NCBI GenBank assembly: GCA_022925895.1
Contig: JAKSYS010000020.1
Location: 165,958-229,957 of the forward strand
Direction: 5' to 3'
Origin: Fragilaria crotonensis
Taxonomy: Eukaryota > Bacillariophyta > Fragilariophyceae > Fragilariales > Fragilariaceae
Length of the DNA stretch: 64,000 nt
The position numbers and the translations under genes were made by a program. This document shows, one piece after another, positions 11,501 through 23,179 of the stretch (position 1 is its first letter; every line of letters starts with the position of its first letter). The notes beneath the pieces are model-generated. The model was not told where the DNA came from, did not search any database, and was given only the letters and a program-made list of their open reading frames with translations.

Positions 11501-12282
11501 CGTCCCACGCCACCCCTATTGCCAGAATTCGATATCACTCTGCCTGAAGAATTAGAATGTTTGCAGTGGTATGGTTGTTGGATATCTTGGAGAGCAAAAG
11601 GATGTCAAGACTATGTGGTTTCATGGACTACCAAGTAGTATGCTTCACCGGTATGCTTCTAATCGGCATGCTAGCTAACTATACTAGTACTCCAGCGGCA
11701 GCAAACGACATTTCTGAGGATAAATTGAATAGGAGCTGCTCCAATGCCAGGGACAACAAATGAAGTTGTTCCAAATGCAGTATCATCATGATTCCCTGTC
11801 ATTTGAGGTTTGCTTCTTTCTGGTTCTCATAGCAGTAACTAGAGTTCTACTACTAGCAATCGATCACTCAAGGATTAATTGGGTAAATTGAAGACGTTTC
11901 GGCTACGGCCAAAAGCACAGTTCCTTCCAACTCTCACCAGAGAGGGATGCAGATCTTGGTTCTTCACACCAGTCTCTTATTTTGAAACGTTGCTTGCTGA
12001 AAGGTCCGCTGAGATTTTCTTATTGAGTTGGCTCCAGCATCGTAGCGCGACGGCGTTTGGCCATCGAAGTCACCTTTGCTGCTTCCCATTGCAGAATTAA
12101 AAGTTACCGCATTCATTGAGGATGACAACAATCTTCAATGTATCATCAATAGCTTGAGTACAATTTGGTTAGGGCTACTTCCCAGGTCGTGGCAGGGAAC
12201 CACCTGTTCCACAGACGTCGTTGAAACACTTTCAAGCAGCACTTCCTGTAATCAAAATTTTAGAGCCAAGACTATTGACACA
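8503..12282. other. Gene-poor region, nothing recognised
   Basis: No supported gene is seen. Short open frames on both strands (up to 116 codons near 10.9-11.25 kb) show no recognisable motif, no start context and no linked exon. Small GTAC-rich patches occur near 10.5 kb. Parts may be old transposon debris, but no family can be named. Confidence 0.5.
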
Positions 12283-12349
12283 GCTTGACTCACTCATATT
12301 TTTCGAATCCTATGACAATAATGGACGCAAAGGTTTGGGTGAGTCAAGC
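12283..12349. repeat. Inverted repeat with TGACTCA/TGAGTCA arms
   Basis: GCTTGACTCACTC (12283-12295) and GGGTGAGTCAAGC (12337-12349) form an inverted repeat with a ~41-nt loop and one mismatch. Each arm holds an AP-1/bZIP-type heptamer. It lies about 550 bp upstream of the hydrolase start. It may be a chance hairpin or a paired regulatory site. Confidence 0.35.
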
Positions 12350-12901
12350 CACGGTTGCTAGTGCAATGATTCCGAACGCGTTCAATCACATCGTCAATGC
12401 TGTTGCTTACCCCGAGTAAATTTTTGCTCTTCATGACGTCGGAGGCCCATATTGTACTTAGGGGAATGCACCCAGCTGTACAAAATGTATGAAGGCCTAC
12501 CTCGCGTTACTCGAGCGTGAAACCAGCCATACCATGTATGATCCACTCTGGAGTCTGGAGGTCTGGAGTACCGGTACCAAGTATGTTGGGCCACCTGCCA
12601 CTGCCACCTCTCTATTGTACTCCAATAGTACCAGCTACCAGGTACTGGATACTGGAGGCGGGCCTATAAGACATTGGACATTGGCAAAAGCAATCGGAGC
12701 CTCATGTACTCGGAGTACATCGTGCTAAAGAAAAAAAACGGCCCTTGCTTCCACAGGAGCTCAACGGGCCGCAAGAATCAGAAAATTGGCATACGTCGTA
12801 GAAGTCCGGTGTCTACGTCGTGTTCCAGTCTTCAGTATTCGGAGACCCTCACACGCAGAAGAAAGAAAGTCGACGTGATTACCGTCTCCTCCTGTTCAAC
12901 C

Positions 12902-14480
12902 ATGGGGAACGACGTCTCGCAAGAAGAGGAGCAGTTCTACAAGACCGAGTACGACGAACCGCTCGACTCCCCGAAAGTGAATGAGGTTGTTAACGCTGGC
13001 ACGACGGCACCAAATTGTCAACCAAAACACACCCGACAAGCGCAGGAAATAGGGGAGGATGAGCACGCGGTGGAAAGCAAGTATCGGAGAATGAATTCGT
13101 CTAGAAGTGGAGGCAATCAGAAACAAAGAGAAAGCGATGAACAGGAGCAGAAGAAACCCTCCTATATTCAAATGGCCAAGATGGGTTACCAGGAATTGGT
13201 CAATGCCATTATCAGACCTCCCCGGGCTGATTATAAGGTGCGTGTCGAATATCTTCTCCAGCGATTCTCTTGCAACGAAAAAGTTCACATTTCATTTCTT
13301 GTCTCAGGAAGAAGCATTGGGACCTCCTGCCTTCTCGTTTTGCGGAAAACGATTCACACGGACAGACTTCACTCTCATGACCAAGCGCGGTTTGAACCTG
13401 CAATGTTCTCATTGGGAGCCGGTCGAAAGAACTTCTGATCGAATCCCGGTGGTCATTTACATGCACGGAAACTCGTCAGCGCGTGTCGAAGTTCTTCCAC
13501 AGCTCTCTTATCTTCTGTCTCTTGGACTTGCTGTCTTCTCTTTTGACTTCGCTGGATCTGGGAAGTCTGATGGCGAATATGTATCCTTGGGATACTATGA
13601 ACGCGAGGACTTGATGTGTATCATTGCTCACTTGAGAGCAACGAACGTTGTTTCTACGATTGCCCTCTGGGGGCGTTCGATGGGTGCTGCGACGGCTTTG
13701 ATGCACGGCGATCGCGACCCAAGCATCGCATGCATGATTTTAGATTCTTCTTTTGCAGATTTGACACAACTTTGCGAGGAAATGGTTGAAAAGGGAAAGG
13801 AACAGGGGATACATGTGCCAGGCATGATTGTCAGCGTGGCCATCCGTTTGCTCCAATCCTCGGTCAAGAAGCAAGCTAATTTCAACCTTCGTTTGATTTC
13901 TCCCATCTCACACGCTGACAAGTGCTTCATCCCGGCTCTCTTTGTTGCTGGAGAGCACGATGACTTTATCCAGAAGCATCACTCAGAGCAAATTTATGCG
14001 CGCTACGCCGGTGACAAGAATTTGATAGTCGTGGAAGGAGATCACAACTCTCCTCGTCCAAAATTCATGTTCGATTCTGTATCAATCTTTTTACAAACAT
14101 GTTTGCAGATTCCAAACTCGTGGGCTTTGCCTGTCCATCCCGGGATGAACTTGATGGCACCACCATGGTATTATCCTAGTACCTACCCGCAACCTCGCAG
14201 CCTTCGATCTCCGACACGCAAGCCGCAGACTTCAGACGCTGGCTTTAACAACAAGGAAATGGGCATGACTCAAGAGCGCCAGCGTGAGATACAGGCGTCG
14301 CTTTTCAAAATGTTGGGTCAACCGGATGACAAGAAGGATGCAGAGGACGCTTCAAAAACGTCATCAGCACCTAGTAGCAAAGGAGCCCCAAATGTTGCTA
14401 AAAGTGGTGCTAGCAGACCTGAGCAAAACGGCGATAGGGGCACCACCGTCGCAGTTGGGGTCCCTTACGTTCCAAAATGA
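12902..14480 (+). CDS. N-myristoylated-type alpha/beta hydrolase (serine hydrolase)
   Basis: Two exons, 12902-13237 and 13308-14480, flank a 70-bp phase-0 intron (GTGCGT...CAG), giving 502 residues. The protein starts MGNDVSQ, which fits the N-myristoylation consensus (Gly2, Ser6) and suggests membrane attachment. A hydrophilic region (about 1-95) precedes the motif IIRPPRADY, frequent in this protist hydrolase group. The alpha/beta hydrolase domain (about 115-375) has the oxyanion segment YMHGNSSAR, nucleophile elbow GRSMG (Ser236), acid in GEHDDF (Asp330 or Asp331) and His358 in GDHNS. The tail (375-502) is polar and low-complexity. The substrate is unknown; relatives include acyl-thioesterases, lipases and aminopeptidases. 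The ATG at 12902 was chosen for the myristoylation motif; the frame is open further upstream but only in low-quality sequence. Confidence 0.85.
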
Positions 14481-14608
14481 GCAAATAGGATAAGAGCATT
14501 GAGTACTTTCGCCCTGGTTGAATTGATGTTACTACAGTTTGTCGTATTTGTAAGATTGCAGAGCAACGAGTAACAAGAGAGTATAGTCATCTTTGCTCGT
14601 GGATATCC

Positions 14609-17466
14609 TTAGGTTGGCAGGTAACCGAGACATGAACTCACATGTGAGATCTGCTGGTGCATCCATAGGCGCTGTTCCTTCATGAGATGTTCCTGATCGT
14701 CAAGAAGGTCAAGTAGACAACGCAGAGCTTTGCTGTGGCGACCTTCACTTTTCAGAGTAGTTATGACGGCTTTCGCTGTCTCGAATCGAGAGGGGGAAGC
14801 ACCTAAGGAAAGCCGATTATTATGTTGATTGGCATGAATTGGGGTGGGAGGAGCATAAGGATGAACTCCATTGCAGCGGTTTTGGGTGTCCACGGATTGC
14901 GGATTCTTTCGATCGTGGTTCACAGGAACAACGACAGCAGGTTTTCCAAGAAGGACTCGGCGTGCTTTTCCGGCGATCTTAACTGGCGTTGGACCACCAA
15001 ACGGAGAATGCGGTGGCGAAGAATCCAGACTACCGGTAGTCCCTTCCATGTACACGGCATCGTGACGCGACAATCCAATAACCCCCTTGTGTTTTGCGAA
15101 GAAGACTCCCTGCCTCGACGTGCTCACGTCGCCAACACGTCCTTTCTCTTGAAGTTTTTCCAGCAGTTCGCATTTTCCCGGTGGAGCGAGCTTGAAAAGG
15201 CGGCTTAGATCTTTCTTATCGAAGTATCGTTCTGTCTTGTTGCCAGTGCTTGACGTGACGACTCGATTAATGCCATCTTTGAAAATCTGCTTCTCGTACG
15301 TTTTTTCTTCCACGGTTCCAGCTGCTATAAAGCGATACACCTCAACTGACTTTTTCTGACCAATGCGATAGCATCGATCAACCGCTTGGGAATCGTCTGT
15401 AGGATTCCAGCTCGGATTGTATATCACCGCGCGGTCTGCTCCCGTCAGTGTGAGCCCCAAGCCTCCTGCTTTGGTGCTAAGTAACATCACATCGACATTG
15501 CTGCCTTCTTGATTAAACTCTTCCACTGATCGCTGTCTATCGTTTTCCTTTGTTGTACCATCAATACGTGAGATGTTCAAGCCATGCAGAACTCGCTGGA
15601 TGATATCCAGCGTCATCGTGCTGTTGCTGAATATAAGCGTTCGGTGCCCTGAAGTGGAGAGTCTTTGAATTAAGCCGCACAGAACTTCGAGCTTGGCGCT
15701 TTGCTCGAGAAGCGTGGCTACATCAAGCCGATCGAGAGTTGATTGCTTCCTATCATAACTGACATCAACAAGTAGAGGATGGCCAATTAGCTTTCTAAGC
15801 CAATCGATTGCCACCAACGGGGACTTGGACTCACTTGAGAGGACAGCATTGACGGTATCACTGGTCGTGACATAATCTTCATAACGTCGCCGTTGAACCG
15901 GGGATAGATGAGTCCACACAACAAACTCCTGTTTCGGTGGCATGTCTGACAGGACGTCGGCTTTCATGCGTTGAAGAAAATACGGCTTCAGAAGAGTCTG
16001 TAACTTCAAATTGGCTCGTTGCGCTGCTTCGACTGTGGATTCGGTCGCATTCTTGTTCCTTCCTAACTCGATTGGATCACCGAAATCCTTCTTGAAGCTT
16101 TGAACGAGACGTGCATTGCGTAAGATTCGGGATGGGGACATTGCAACAATGTTTACACACGGTTCAAACCTACCGCCTGTACGGGCCGAGAACCTTTCCA
16201 GATGTGGCGAAATCGAAAAGCACCCACATCTCCTTAAGGTTATTTTGAATGGGTGTGCCAGTTAGAAGTAGGCGACGAGTGTTGTCGCAAGCGCACACTC
16301 TACGACAACCAGATGTCACTTGAGTTGAATCGTTCTTGATTTTATGTGCCTCGTCCAAAACAACATAGTCAAAGCCTTGATGCCCGCACACGAAATCCCG
16401 GGGATCGTTGGAAATCAATCCGTAGCTCGTAATGATCAAATGCTGCATTCGCTTCTCGCCACTGAGTGCAGAGCGGAGTACACGTAGTCGGTCCTTTCGC
16501 TGAGTCTGACTGGTTAGGACATGGATGTGAAGTTCAGGGACACACGAATGTGCAATGACTTTTTGCGCTTCCTTTTCCCAGGATCTGAGAATGGAAACTG
16601 GTGCGATGACCAATGCTGAGAAGATTGTTTTCGCTCTCATGAGCCCTCCAATGAAAGTTAGGCTGGACCATGTTTTGCTGCAATCAAGGATGAAAGGATG
16701 GATTAGTTCCCTCAGTTGCACGCTGCTGTTTCTTCGGTTGACCCCTTACCCAAGTCCCATATCATCAGCTCTATTTGTTTGTGGAAAAGCAGCTCTGAGT
16801 GACTGGAACAACATATAGGCAATGAACGACATTCAATTCAACTTACAGAATGCCGCCAATCTTGTGCGAATGCATGCTTGCAGCCCACTGAACCCCAACC
16901 TTTTGATGAGGATATAGAGATTCGAAGAGTTTGGCTGGAAGTGAGAAGTTCGGCCAGACAATTTCCGCGTTCTCAAACTCAGCACGAGTTAACAAGAATT
17001 CATTCCTCTCCTTGTCGTATGCCCAAGCGGAATCCTCGCTCTCCATCGTCAATTTTTTCATCTTATCGGTGAGGTCGTCGTCCTCGTTGGATCGTCCTCC
17101 AACAGGAGCATCATCATCCGATGAATCAATATCAATACATTCTTGCATAACGTTCTTAATTTTTCTTTGAGGCGTGAACTCATCGTCCGAGGAGTCAATC
17201 AAGACGTTCTTGCGAGGTGTCTGCGTCAAACCATGGTTCACAAATATGGATTCATCGTCACTGCTGTCGTCCACCAAAATGTAGGAATCATTCATAGTGC
17301 AACCACTGCACGAAGCAACTTCTGATCGATCTAGGATATGCACGACCTCTCTATTCTTTCCATAGAAGTGGTGCTTTTGTTCGTCGTTTGGCGAGCTTCG
17401 ATGTGTACTGTACCGATTTGAAAAAACGTGCTCGTGAATCGAGCCTCGACATTCCACAAACCACAA
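14609..17466 (-). CDS. ERCC6L: ERCC6L/PICH-like SNF2 family DNA translocase
   Basis: Four exons in coding order: 17466-16847, 16770-16750, 16677-16174 and 16097-14609, giving 877 residues. Introns are 76, 72 and 76 bp with GT-AG ends and phases that fit. The 21-nt second exon carries most of the Walker A motif (ADDMGLGKT, completed across the junction). The LDEAHKIK box lies in exon 3. The helicase C half has STKAGGLGLTLTGAD, and the segment YRIGQKKSVEVYRF is of the ERCC6/ERCC6L type. A C-terminal helical segment near NRLSLG...EGRHSKALRCLLDLLDD resembles the PICH family domain. The family acts on chromatin; PICH works on ultrafine anaphase bridges. The N-terminus has three hydrophobic-acidic Ser-Asp motifs (ILVDDSSDDE, VLIDSSDDE, CIDIDSSDDD) that look like SUMO-interacting motifs. 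The start could instead be Met59. Confidence 0.9.
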
Positions 17467-18417
17467 ATGCTCTACGAACTCAGATGTAATCGCACCCGAG
17501 CGAAGTGAGTTTGAATTTTGAATTCTCTGGATTCTCTCTACGTATACATGTCATACGCATACTATACTGTACACATTCGTTCGAGGTCGAATCGTGTACA
17601 CATATGCATACCAGCTACTGGAGTATGGTACTGTACCAGGTGCTTTGAGGTTGGAATTTGGAATGCAACTCTACTACTATACTACAGTACTCCGAGTATG
17701 ATTTTTTGGTGCTAAGCTTAAGAGTACGACTCTACCGGTAGTATGACGTATGACGTATGACGGTATGTGACGAGATATCATTTTAAGTTACGTGCGAGTC
17801 TGTACGGCGGTACCAGGTTCGTACTCCAGAATTAACATACACTCCAGTACTAGCTACTACTACTCTACTAGTAGTACGTGTAGAGATCACACGTGAAAAT
17901 AGAACGATGTAGCTAGAGGGGTGGCAGGTGGCAGGTGGCACTACAGTAAGTTTTGTTGATCTCTCTATTCTAGAGCTATTAGCTAACACTCCATCAGGGT
18001 CTGGAAAATTCACAGAACACAGAAAAATTCACAGGAACATAGCTGACAAGTTTTAACAACTCAATTACAGACAACTTTGAGCAATCCACTGTTTAATCAT
18101 GCAACAGTTTACTGTTCCAAGGAGATAGGCCAAGTTTGGAGTTCAGCCAACACATTCTTGTCAAAGATAAGGGAAAGCATATCTGAGATTGGCAAATATG
18201 GGGCAGGTTAACTTACCCGAAACCCCAATTGGGGCTGAGCCCCATTGTGTGGAATTCACTACCCATTAGGTGCATGCTAGCTAGCAGGTGCATATATCAG
18301 GTGCATGATCCTACCAGTTGGTGCATGCAAGGTGCAAAGTCCATTGGTCGCATATGCAGTATATGCTTCATAGGCTTCATAGGTGCATACCACTACTACC
18401 GGTGGGTACCACCTAAG
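17467..18417. other. Intergenic region with GTAC-rich tract
   Basis: No gene is supported. About 17540-17880 is dense in AGTACT, CGGTAC and TACTAG words. Around 18190-18250 there are short inverted runs (GGTTAACTTACC, CCCCAATTGGGG) related to the ends of the 21.9-23.1 kb element. Repeated GGTGCAT words occur at 18270-18390. Confidence 0.55.
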
Positions 18418-18963
18418 AAGTGCCTGGAGCCGTGAAATGGGTTTTTTTACTCCTCGCCTCATACAAAGAAGTCACTCAATTTCAAGAAATCAATGGCACT
18501 TGCTTTGGCTGTTTTGATCTCTGATATGCAGTACAACAAAGTCTACTGGAGTGGTGAACAAACCAATTAGTAAACTGGTGTTGTAAACATCACTGGAAGT
18601 TGAGGGCTCGCAATCTTTCACCCCTTCGGGTTTTCACCCCATTGATCGCGTACCACCAATAGGGAAAAACTCTGTAGCAGTAGAAAACGAGTACAAAAAA
18701 TCATAGTCGAATGGGGTGAAAAATCTCGTCAACCGATGCCTAAAAAATGTCTTAAGCTGCGTATACATTTAAATGAAGTGCCTGGAGCTGATACATAAAT
18801 GCTAAAATGAGCGTCACAAGTTCAGCAACAACTTCATCAATTCTTGCACTTGTAGAAGAATGATTAATGTTCTGGATACTAGCCTAGAACATTGAAATCA
18901 AAGCATTTTTGAGCAAGATATCTTTAGTCCACAACGGGGTGAAAGTAACGGCTCCAGGCACTT
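18418..18963. mobile_element. MITE-like element with 16-bp perfect terminal inverted repeats
   Basis: AAGTGCCTGGAGCCGT at 18418-18433 is exactly inverted at 18948-18963. A partial third copy (GAAGTGCCTGGAGCTG) lies at about 18775. TTTCACCCC and GGGGTGAAA words recur inside. The 546-bp interval has no coding sequence, as expected for a non-autonomous element. No clear target-site duplication is seen. It lies 350 bp upstream of the FCP gene. Confidence 0.6.
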
Positions 18964-19316
18964 TTATGTGGTAGTAGTAGCTGCAGAGGGAAGAGGGCTG
19001 GCTGTGGTGAACGCGTTTGACGTGGCTACGTGTAGATGACGGCACATGGCGAATGGCTGGTAGAGTGGTACAGGCTGTGTGTCCAATTGTTGTGAGGTGG
19101 GAGACAGGGTGCCCAGGGAAATTGAGACAGACGATGAACGCCGAACGAAGAATTGAGTCGAATTGGTCCGAAATTGAAGCTGATCCTTGCGATCTTCTTT
19201 ACGCAGATCCACGTACCAGCAGATGCCTGAAGTGGCGTGTGGTGTGTGGGTGCATCAATCTTCCTGCTTCTCACCGATAGACAACAGATTAATTATCGTC
19301 TCTAGATTATTTCACC

Positions 19317-20007
19317 ATGGTCAAGCTTTCTGCCGCTCTCGCTCTCGCTCTTTCCGCTTCGGCAGCAGCCTTTGCCCCACAGGCTGTCCCTGTCCAGAAG
19401 TCTGCCTTGTTTTCATGGGACCCTTTGAGCCTTGGAGAGCTCGGAACTGGGGAGTCGTTCGACACCTTCCCTACCATGTTCCCACACAAACAGTACTTGC
19501 AAGAGTCTGAGATCAAGCAAGGACGTATGTGCATGCTCGCTTGGACTGGTATCTGGGCCACTCATGAGGTAAGTACTTGTGATGCGGCGTATCCAGCTGG
19601 TGTAATTGCTGTCCACTTATCTTACCAGCGAATGCCAGGGTGGTTTGGGACTTGGCATGCACTTCCCTGGTGCACCTGTGGAGCCAGATTGGACCAAAGC
19701 ACTCGGAGTTTTTGCTTCTGAGCAGCCAGGAGTATTCGGAGCTATCCTTCTTTTCATCGCCATTGCGGAGGGTGAGTCTGTCGGCCACACAGGCGATAAC
19801 TGGAAGGGTCTATCAACCAAGGAGCCGGGCAACTTGGGTTTTGACCCTTGGGGCTTCAAGGCTAGACTTTCCCCTGAGAAACTGGAACGCTACAAGCTCG
19901 TTGAGACCACAAACGGCCGTGCTGCCATGATCGCCATGGCATCCATGTTCGCGTTCGAGTCCATCCCAGGGTCTGTTCCACTTATGGATCTGTTCGGAGC
20001 TCAGTAG
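19317..20007 (+). CDS. Fucoxanthin chlorophyll a/c-binding light-harvesting protein (FCP)
   Basis: Two exons, 19317-19568 and 19639-20007, with a 70-bp phase-0 intron (GTAAGT...CCAG), give 206 residues. The protein binds chlorophyll a/c and fucoxanthin in the thylakoid membrane and passes excitation energy to the photosystems. It starts with a signal peptide (MVKLSAALALALSASA) and an AAAFAP cleavage site, the diatom ASAFAP-type bipartite plastid signal. Helix 1 contains EIKQGRMCMLAW and helix 3 contains ETTNGRAAMIAM, the two ExxxxR/ExxNGR chlorophyll-binding helices. The junction WATHE/GGLGLGMHFPG fits the family. Codon use is clean and no defect is seen. The subfamily (Lhcf, Lhcr or other) cannot be settled from the sequence alone. 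Confidence 0.95.
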
Positions 20008-20259
20008 ATTCCTCGGCGGAAGTCCAAAATCTTTCCAGTTATTTTCTCTTCTATGGAATGGAAATGGTGCTGACCGATGCTTTGCTGCGACCTTCAGACT
20101 CGTTCTCCGAGAATGTGCGTAACTCAGCGATTCTCTTCTCAGATACTTGTAACGAATTTATTGGCTTAAATTTTAGGTACAATACATTTGGGAAACCGGT
20201 TTGTGAACGTTGTCTCCCGAGTTGATATCGTAGTTTCAGCTTCCCCCTACGAATGTGCG

Positions 20260-21076
20260 CTACACGCGCGGAGTGAAGCACGAATGCAAGAGCCTCCACA
20301 TGCTCAAAAGTACGAGCCCGAAGGCGATCTCCAAAGGAACCAAGTCTTCTCCAGGTACCGCACCCACTTTTCTGTGTTCAAGAACTGCCGATATTAAGGC
20401 CACCACCACTCGAAGACTCGCGGTATTGATAAACGTATGCAATCCCAGCATGCCTGCAGCCTTCGGCCCGGCGCGTTCATCGGACGGGTTGTAATGCCCG
20501 TCTACGGCAGAAAATAAAAATGCTCCATTGAAGAGGCCGCAAATAATCCAAAGAATGCACATCAGAGACCCTTCACTGAGAGCTGCTGAAATGTAATCAA
20601 AGGACAGGCGGTGAATCACCCAGAAAGAAATTGACGCTGTCAAGTTGAGAAGCAAGACAATGTCGTAGAGGAGCAGTTGGTTGTCTTCGACCAACAGAGG
20701 GGGGAGCTTTCGTTGTTCTTTCGGTTGAAACTTCGGGAAGAACGACGACTTTTCCAACAGCTCATCGACCCACCTGATAATCATGTGGCGGGGTGATATT
20801 CTCGTCCGTGGCAGTTCCATCATCTGGGTCTTTCGCTTCACTCGACATGAGAAGTGGTCTCGGTCGATGAGTGTCCTTATACCCAGCGTAAGCCTTCGGA
20901 ACGGCGGCGACTAGGTTGCGATGGGTCAATATCGAGTGAACTGTAAACCTCGAAAGAGAACAGGCGAATCCAGACGCCACCCCGCATGTCCAGCCAAGAA
21001 TAATTGCGACCAGAAGCATAGGCCCGGCCTTTCGCTGATCTGAACGACTGCCTCTATCAGATATGGCTCTTGTCAT
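20260..21076 (-). CDS. Conserved-type plastid multi-pass membrane protein, function unknown
   Basis: Two exons, 21076-20774 and 20706-20260, with an inferred 67-bp phase-0 intron (GTGGGT...AAAG), give about 249 residues. The N-terminus has a hydrophobic signal (MLLVAIILGWTCGVASGF, from Met20), and VASGF resembles the diatom plastid ASAF cleavage motif. The mature part has about four hydrophobic segments, among them LYDIVLLLNLTASISFWVI, LMCILWIICGLFNGAFLF and LVPLEIAFGLVLLSMW. The family is not recognised. Plastid targeting is inferred from the presequence. The splice site was chosen because it is the only nearby acceptor keeping the frame with a typical intron length; the acceptor is less certain than the donor. 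Confidence 0.65.
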
Positions 21077-21882
21077 TGTGTGCGTCGTTTCTTCAGTCAG
21101 ATGCGAGTTCTAGGATGTCTGTAGTCTGTATCATATGTACATTCTAAAATCTGACCGCGAAATTCGTCATGTCTGATCTCTGTTGGCATCTGCCGGCTAC
21201 AGCGGTGATTGTGAGCCTGTGAGTCGATCGTAAAAGTTCTCATCGCAGCTTCGGTGACGTGGGACGTACGACTAGTATTTCGCCTTCCGACATTCCGAAT
21301 TCGGGTCGAGAGTCGAGAGGTCCACAGTACAATTGTGCCGTATGTTTGTCCTTGTAGGATGGGCGTCGTAGAGGATGCAGTACACCGTATGTACGTCGAT
21401 GGCGTCTTTCTTTCAACGAGATCGTAGAGAACGATCTGACATTTATTACGCTGTGCTCGGGTAGGAATAGTACTACCTAGTACCTGGTACCAGGTAATAA
21501 CGAACGACAGCGGTTGCGTAACTGTAGACGGGTGCAAAGACGAAGCGACGGACGGACAGTCACTCCGCTCAATCGACGCGTTGAACTGCACAGCAAACGA
21601 TAGTCACTCCTTTGGGTTGAACGGTTTCAACCATTGTCTACGAGTGTAGCGGCGCTAGTTGGAGGGACGAGCATGAACCTAGACGGGATCTTCTTACTAC
21701 TTGTTCGTTGACATCGCTGCCGGCACACCGTGCGTACGAGCGTATCCGCGATCATACTATGGCACAACTGCTACAGGTCAACTTGGACAGGACGCCTCGG
21801 AACTACCGCGAACTCTACGCCACCAGAGGTCCCCAAGTTGGGGCTGAAGCGGCGGGCGAGTAGTGGCAAGTTTCTGCTTCAC
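21077..21882. other. Intergenic region, no gene supported
   Basis: A 164-codon minus-strand frame covers 21097-21591, but it shows no domain and crosses a GTAC-rich patch near 21470-21500. It is not accepted as a gene. Nothing else is seen up to the TIR element. Confidence 0.5.
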
Positions 21883-21883
21883 C

Positions 21884-23128
21884 TAGTGTCTACCCACCCG
21901 GGGCCATGGGGTTAACTGACCCCGTCGTTTGCCTTAATTAACCCCATCATTTTCGTACGTGTGCATGACGCTTTTCTGTACATTTTATACTACAGTCCAC
22001 TGAAAAAGATGTTCCAATTGCATTCACAAAGTGAAAAGAATAATGCCCCTTATCAGTGTTCATTTGATCCATTTTCCTTTTCTTCATCTTCAGTGGAAGT
22101 CACTGATAGGAAGAAAAGCTCGATACTTGAGTTTTTCATCCCCAATCAGTCTCCGACAAAAGGGATGCAATGTTGCGTGAAGTGTGGTACATGTTCTACG
22201 TATGGTCAAAACAGGTTTTAATTTTTGAAGTCCATTTTCATTCAATTATGCTATGCCTAATTGAGATATCCAAGCAAACATCCTGAGTGACCGATGCCCA
22301 ACTACTTATCAAAGTATCTGGCATCCTCACTCTTTAAGTATTGTGTGGCAAAATCATCTTCTGACAGTTCATACAAAATCTGTCGATGTGGTGAATTTTT
22401 TCGAAAAGCTTGGTATATATTCTACACGATTTCTGTCAAGAAATTGTCCGTTGGGGTTCCTCTTTCATTTCAATTATCCATTGAGAATAGTTCAAGAAGC
22501 TGGTCAGATATCCGGCATGCTGCATAACCATTAGAAGTATACTGAAGATGATGATAACCTAAGTTGTTTCAATCTTAGGAAACACACGATCTAAAAGAAT
22601 TGGGACAGAAATCAATTCATCCACCGTAGACTACAGTATATATTCTACACGATTGCTTCTTCTACGTAGTTTTCTTCTGATTTGATGTCTCTCTATAATT
22701 GAGTACTGTTGCTTGAATAAAGAAAATGAGGACAAGTTTCACGTTTAGAAACAACACTTCAATGTATTTGAAACACAATGGTCGCCTTACTTTTGTTTGA
22801 ATTTGTCGAGAACATGATCAAAACGAAGGCCTTCACGGTGTGTCAGAATCGTGGGTTTCACGTAGCATCTGGTATTACTTCTACAGCTGGACAACATCTG
22901 AAATGACATGAAAAAATTTGAGGGTAAAGAAAATTGATGCCGAAAAACTCTTGTTTCTTGATGATAAACATTATTCAGATACTGTGCTTTGAAACCATAC
23001 ACATTCATAAAGTTCTTGAGCCACTGCCCAGGTTTCCAGTCCAACGGACAACTTGCAAGTAATAGCAAGCTGTTTCTGTAATGAGCAAATACGGGGTTAA
23101 CTAACCCCGTCGGATGGGTACACACGAG
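21884..23128. mobile_element. TIR element with palindromic GGGGTTAACTRACCCC ends
   Basis: The left end (about 21884-21935) and the inverted right end (about 23082-23128) align over ~45 bp with gaps. They share GTGT-TACCCA-CCG, then the near-palindrome GGGGTTAACTGACCCC (left) or GGGGTTAACTAACCCC (right), then CGT and TTTGC. The ~1.24-kb interior is AT-rich with only short open frames, so it looks non-autonomous. Outer limits are approximate, and no target duplication was found by eye. Confidence 0.5.
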
Positions 23129-23179
23129 ATAGCGGGAACCGGCGAGCGACCGACTCCCGTGACGAGTCTCGAGAAGGAA

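Noticed and set aside
21097-21591. 164-codon minus-strand open frame
   Set aside because: No domain, crosses a GTAC-rich tract, and composition looks random.
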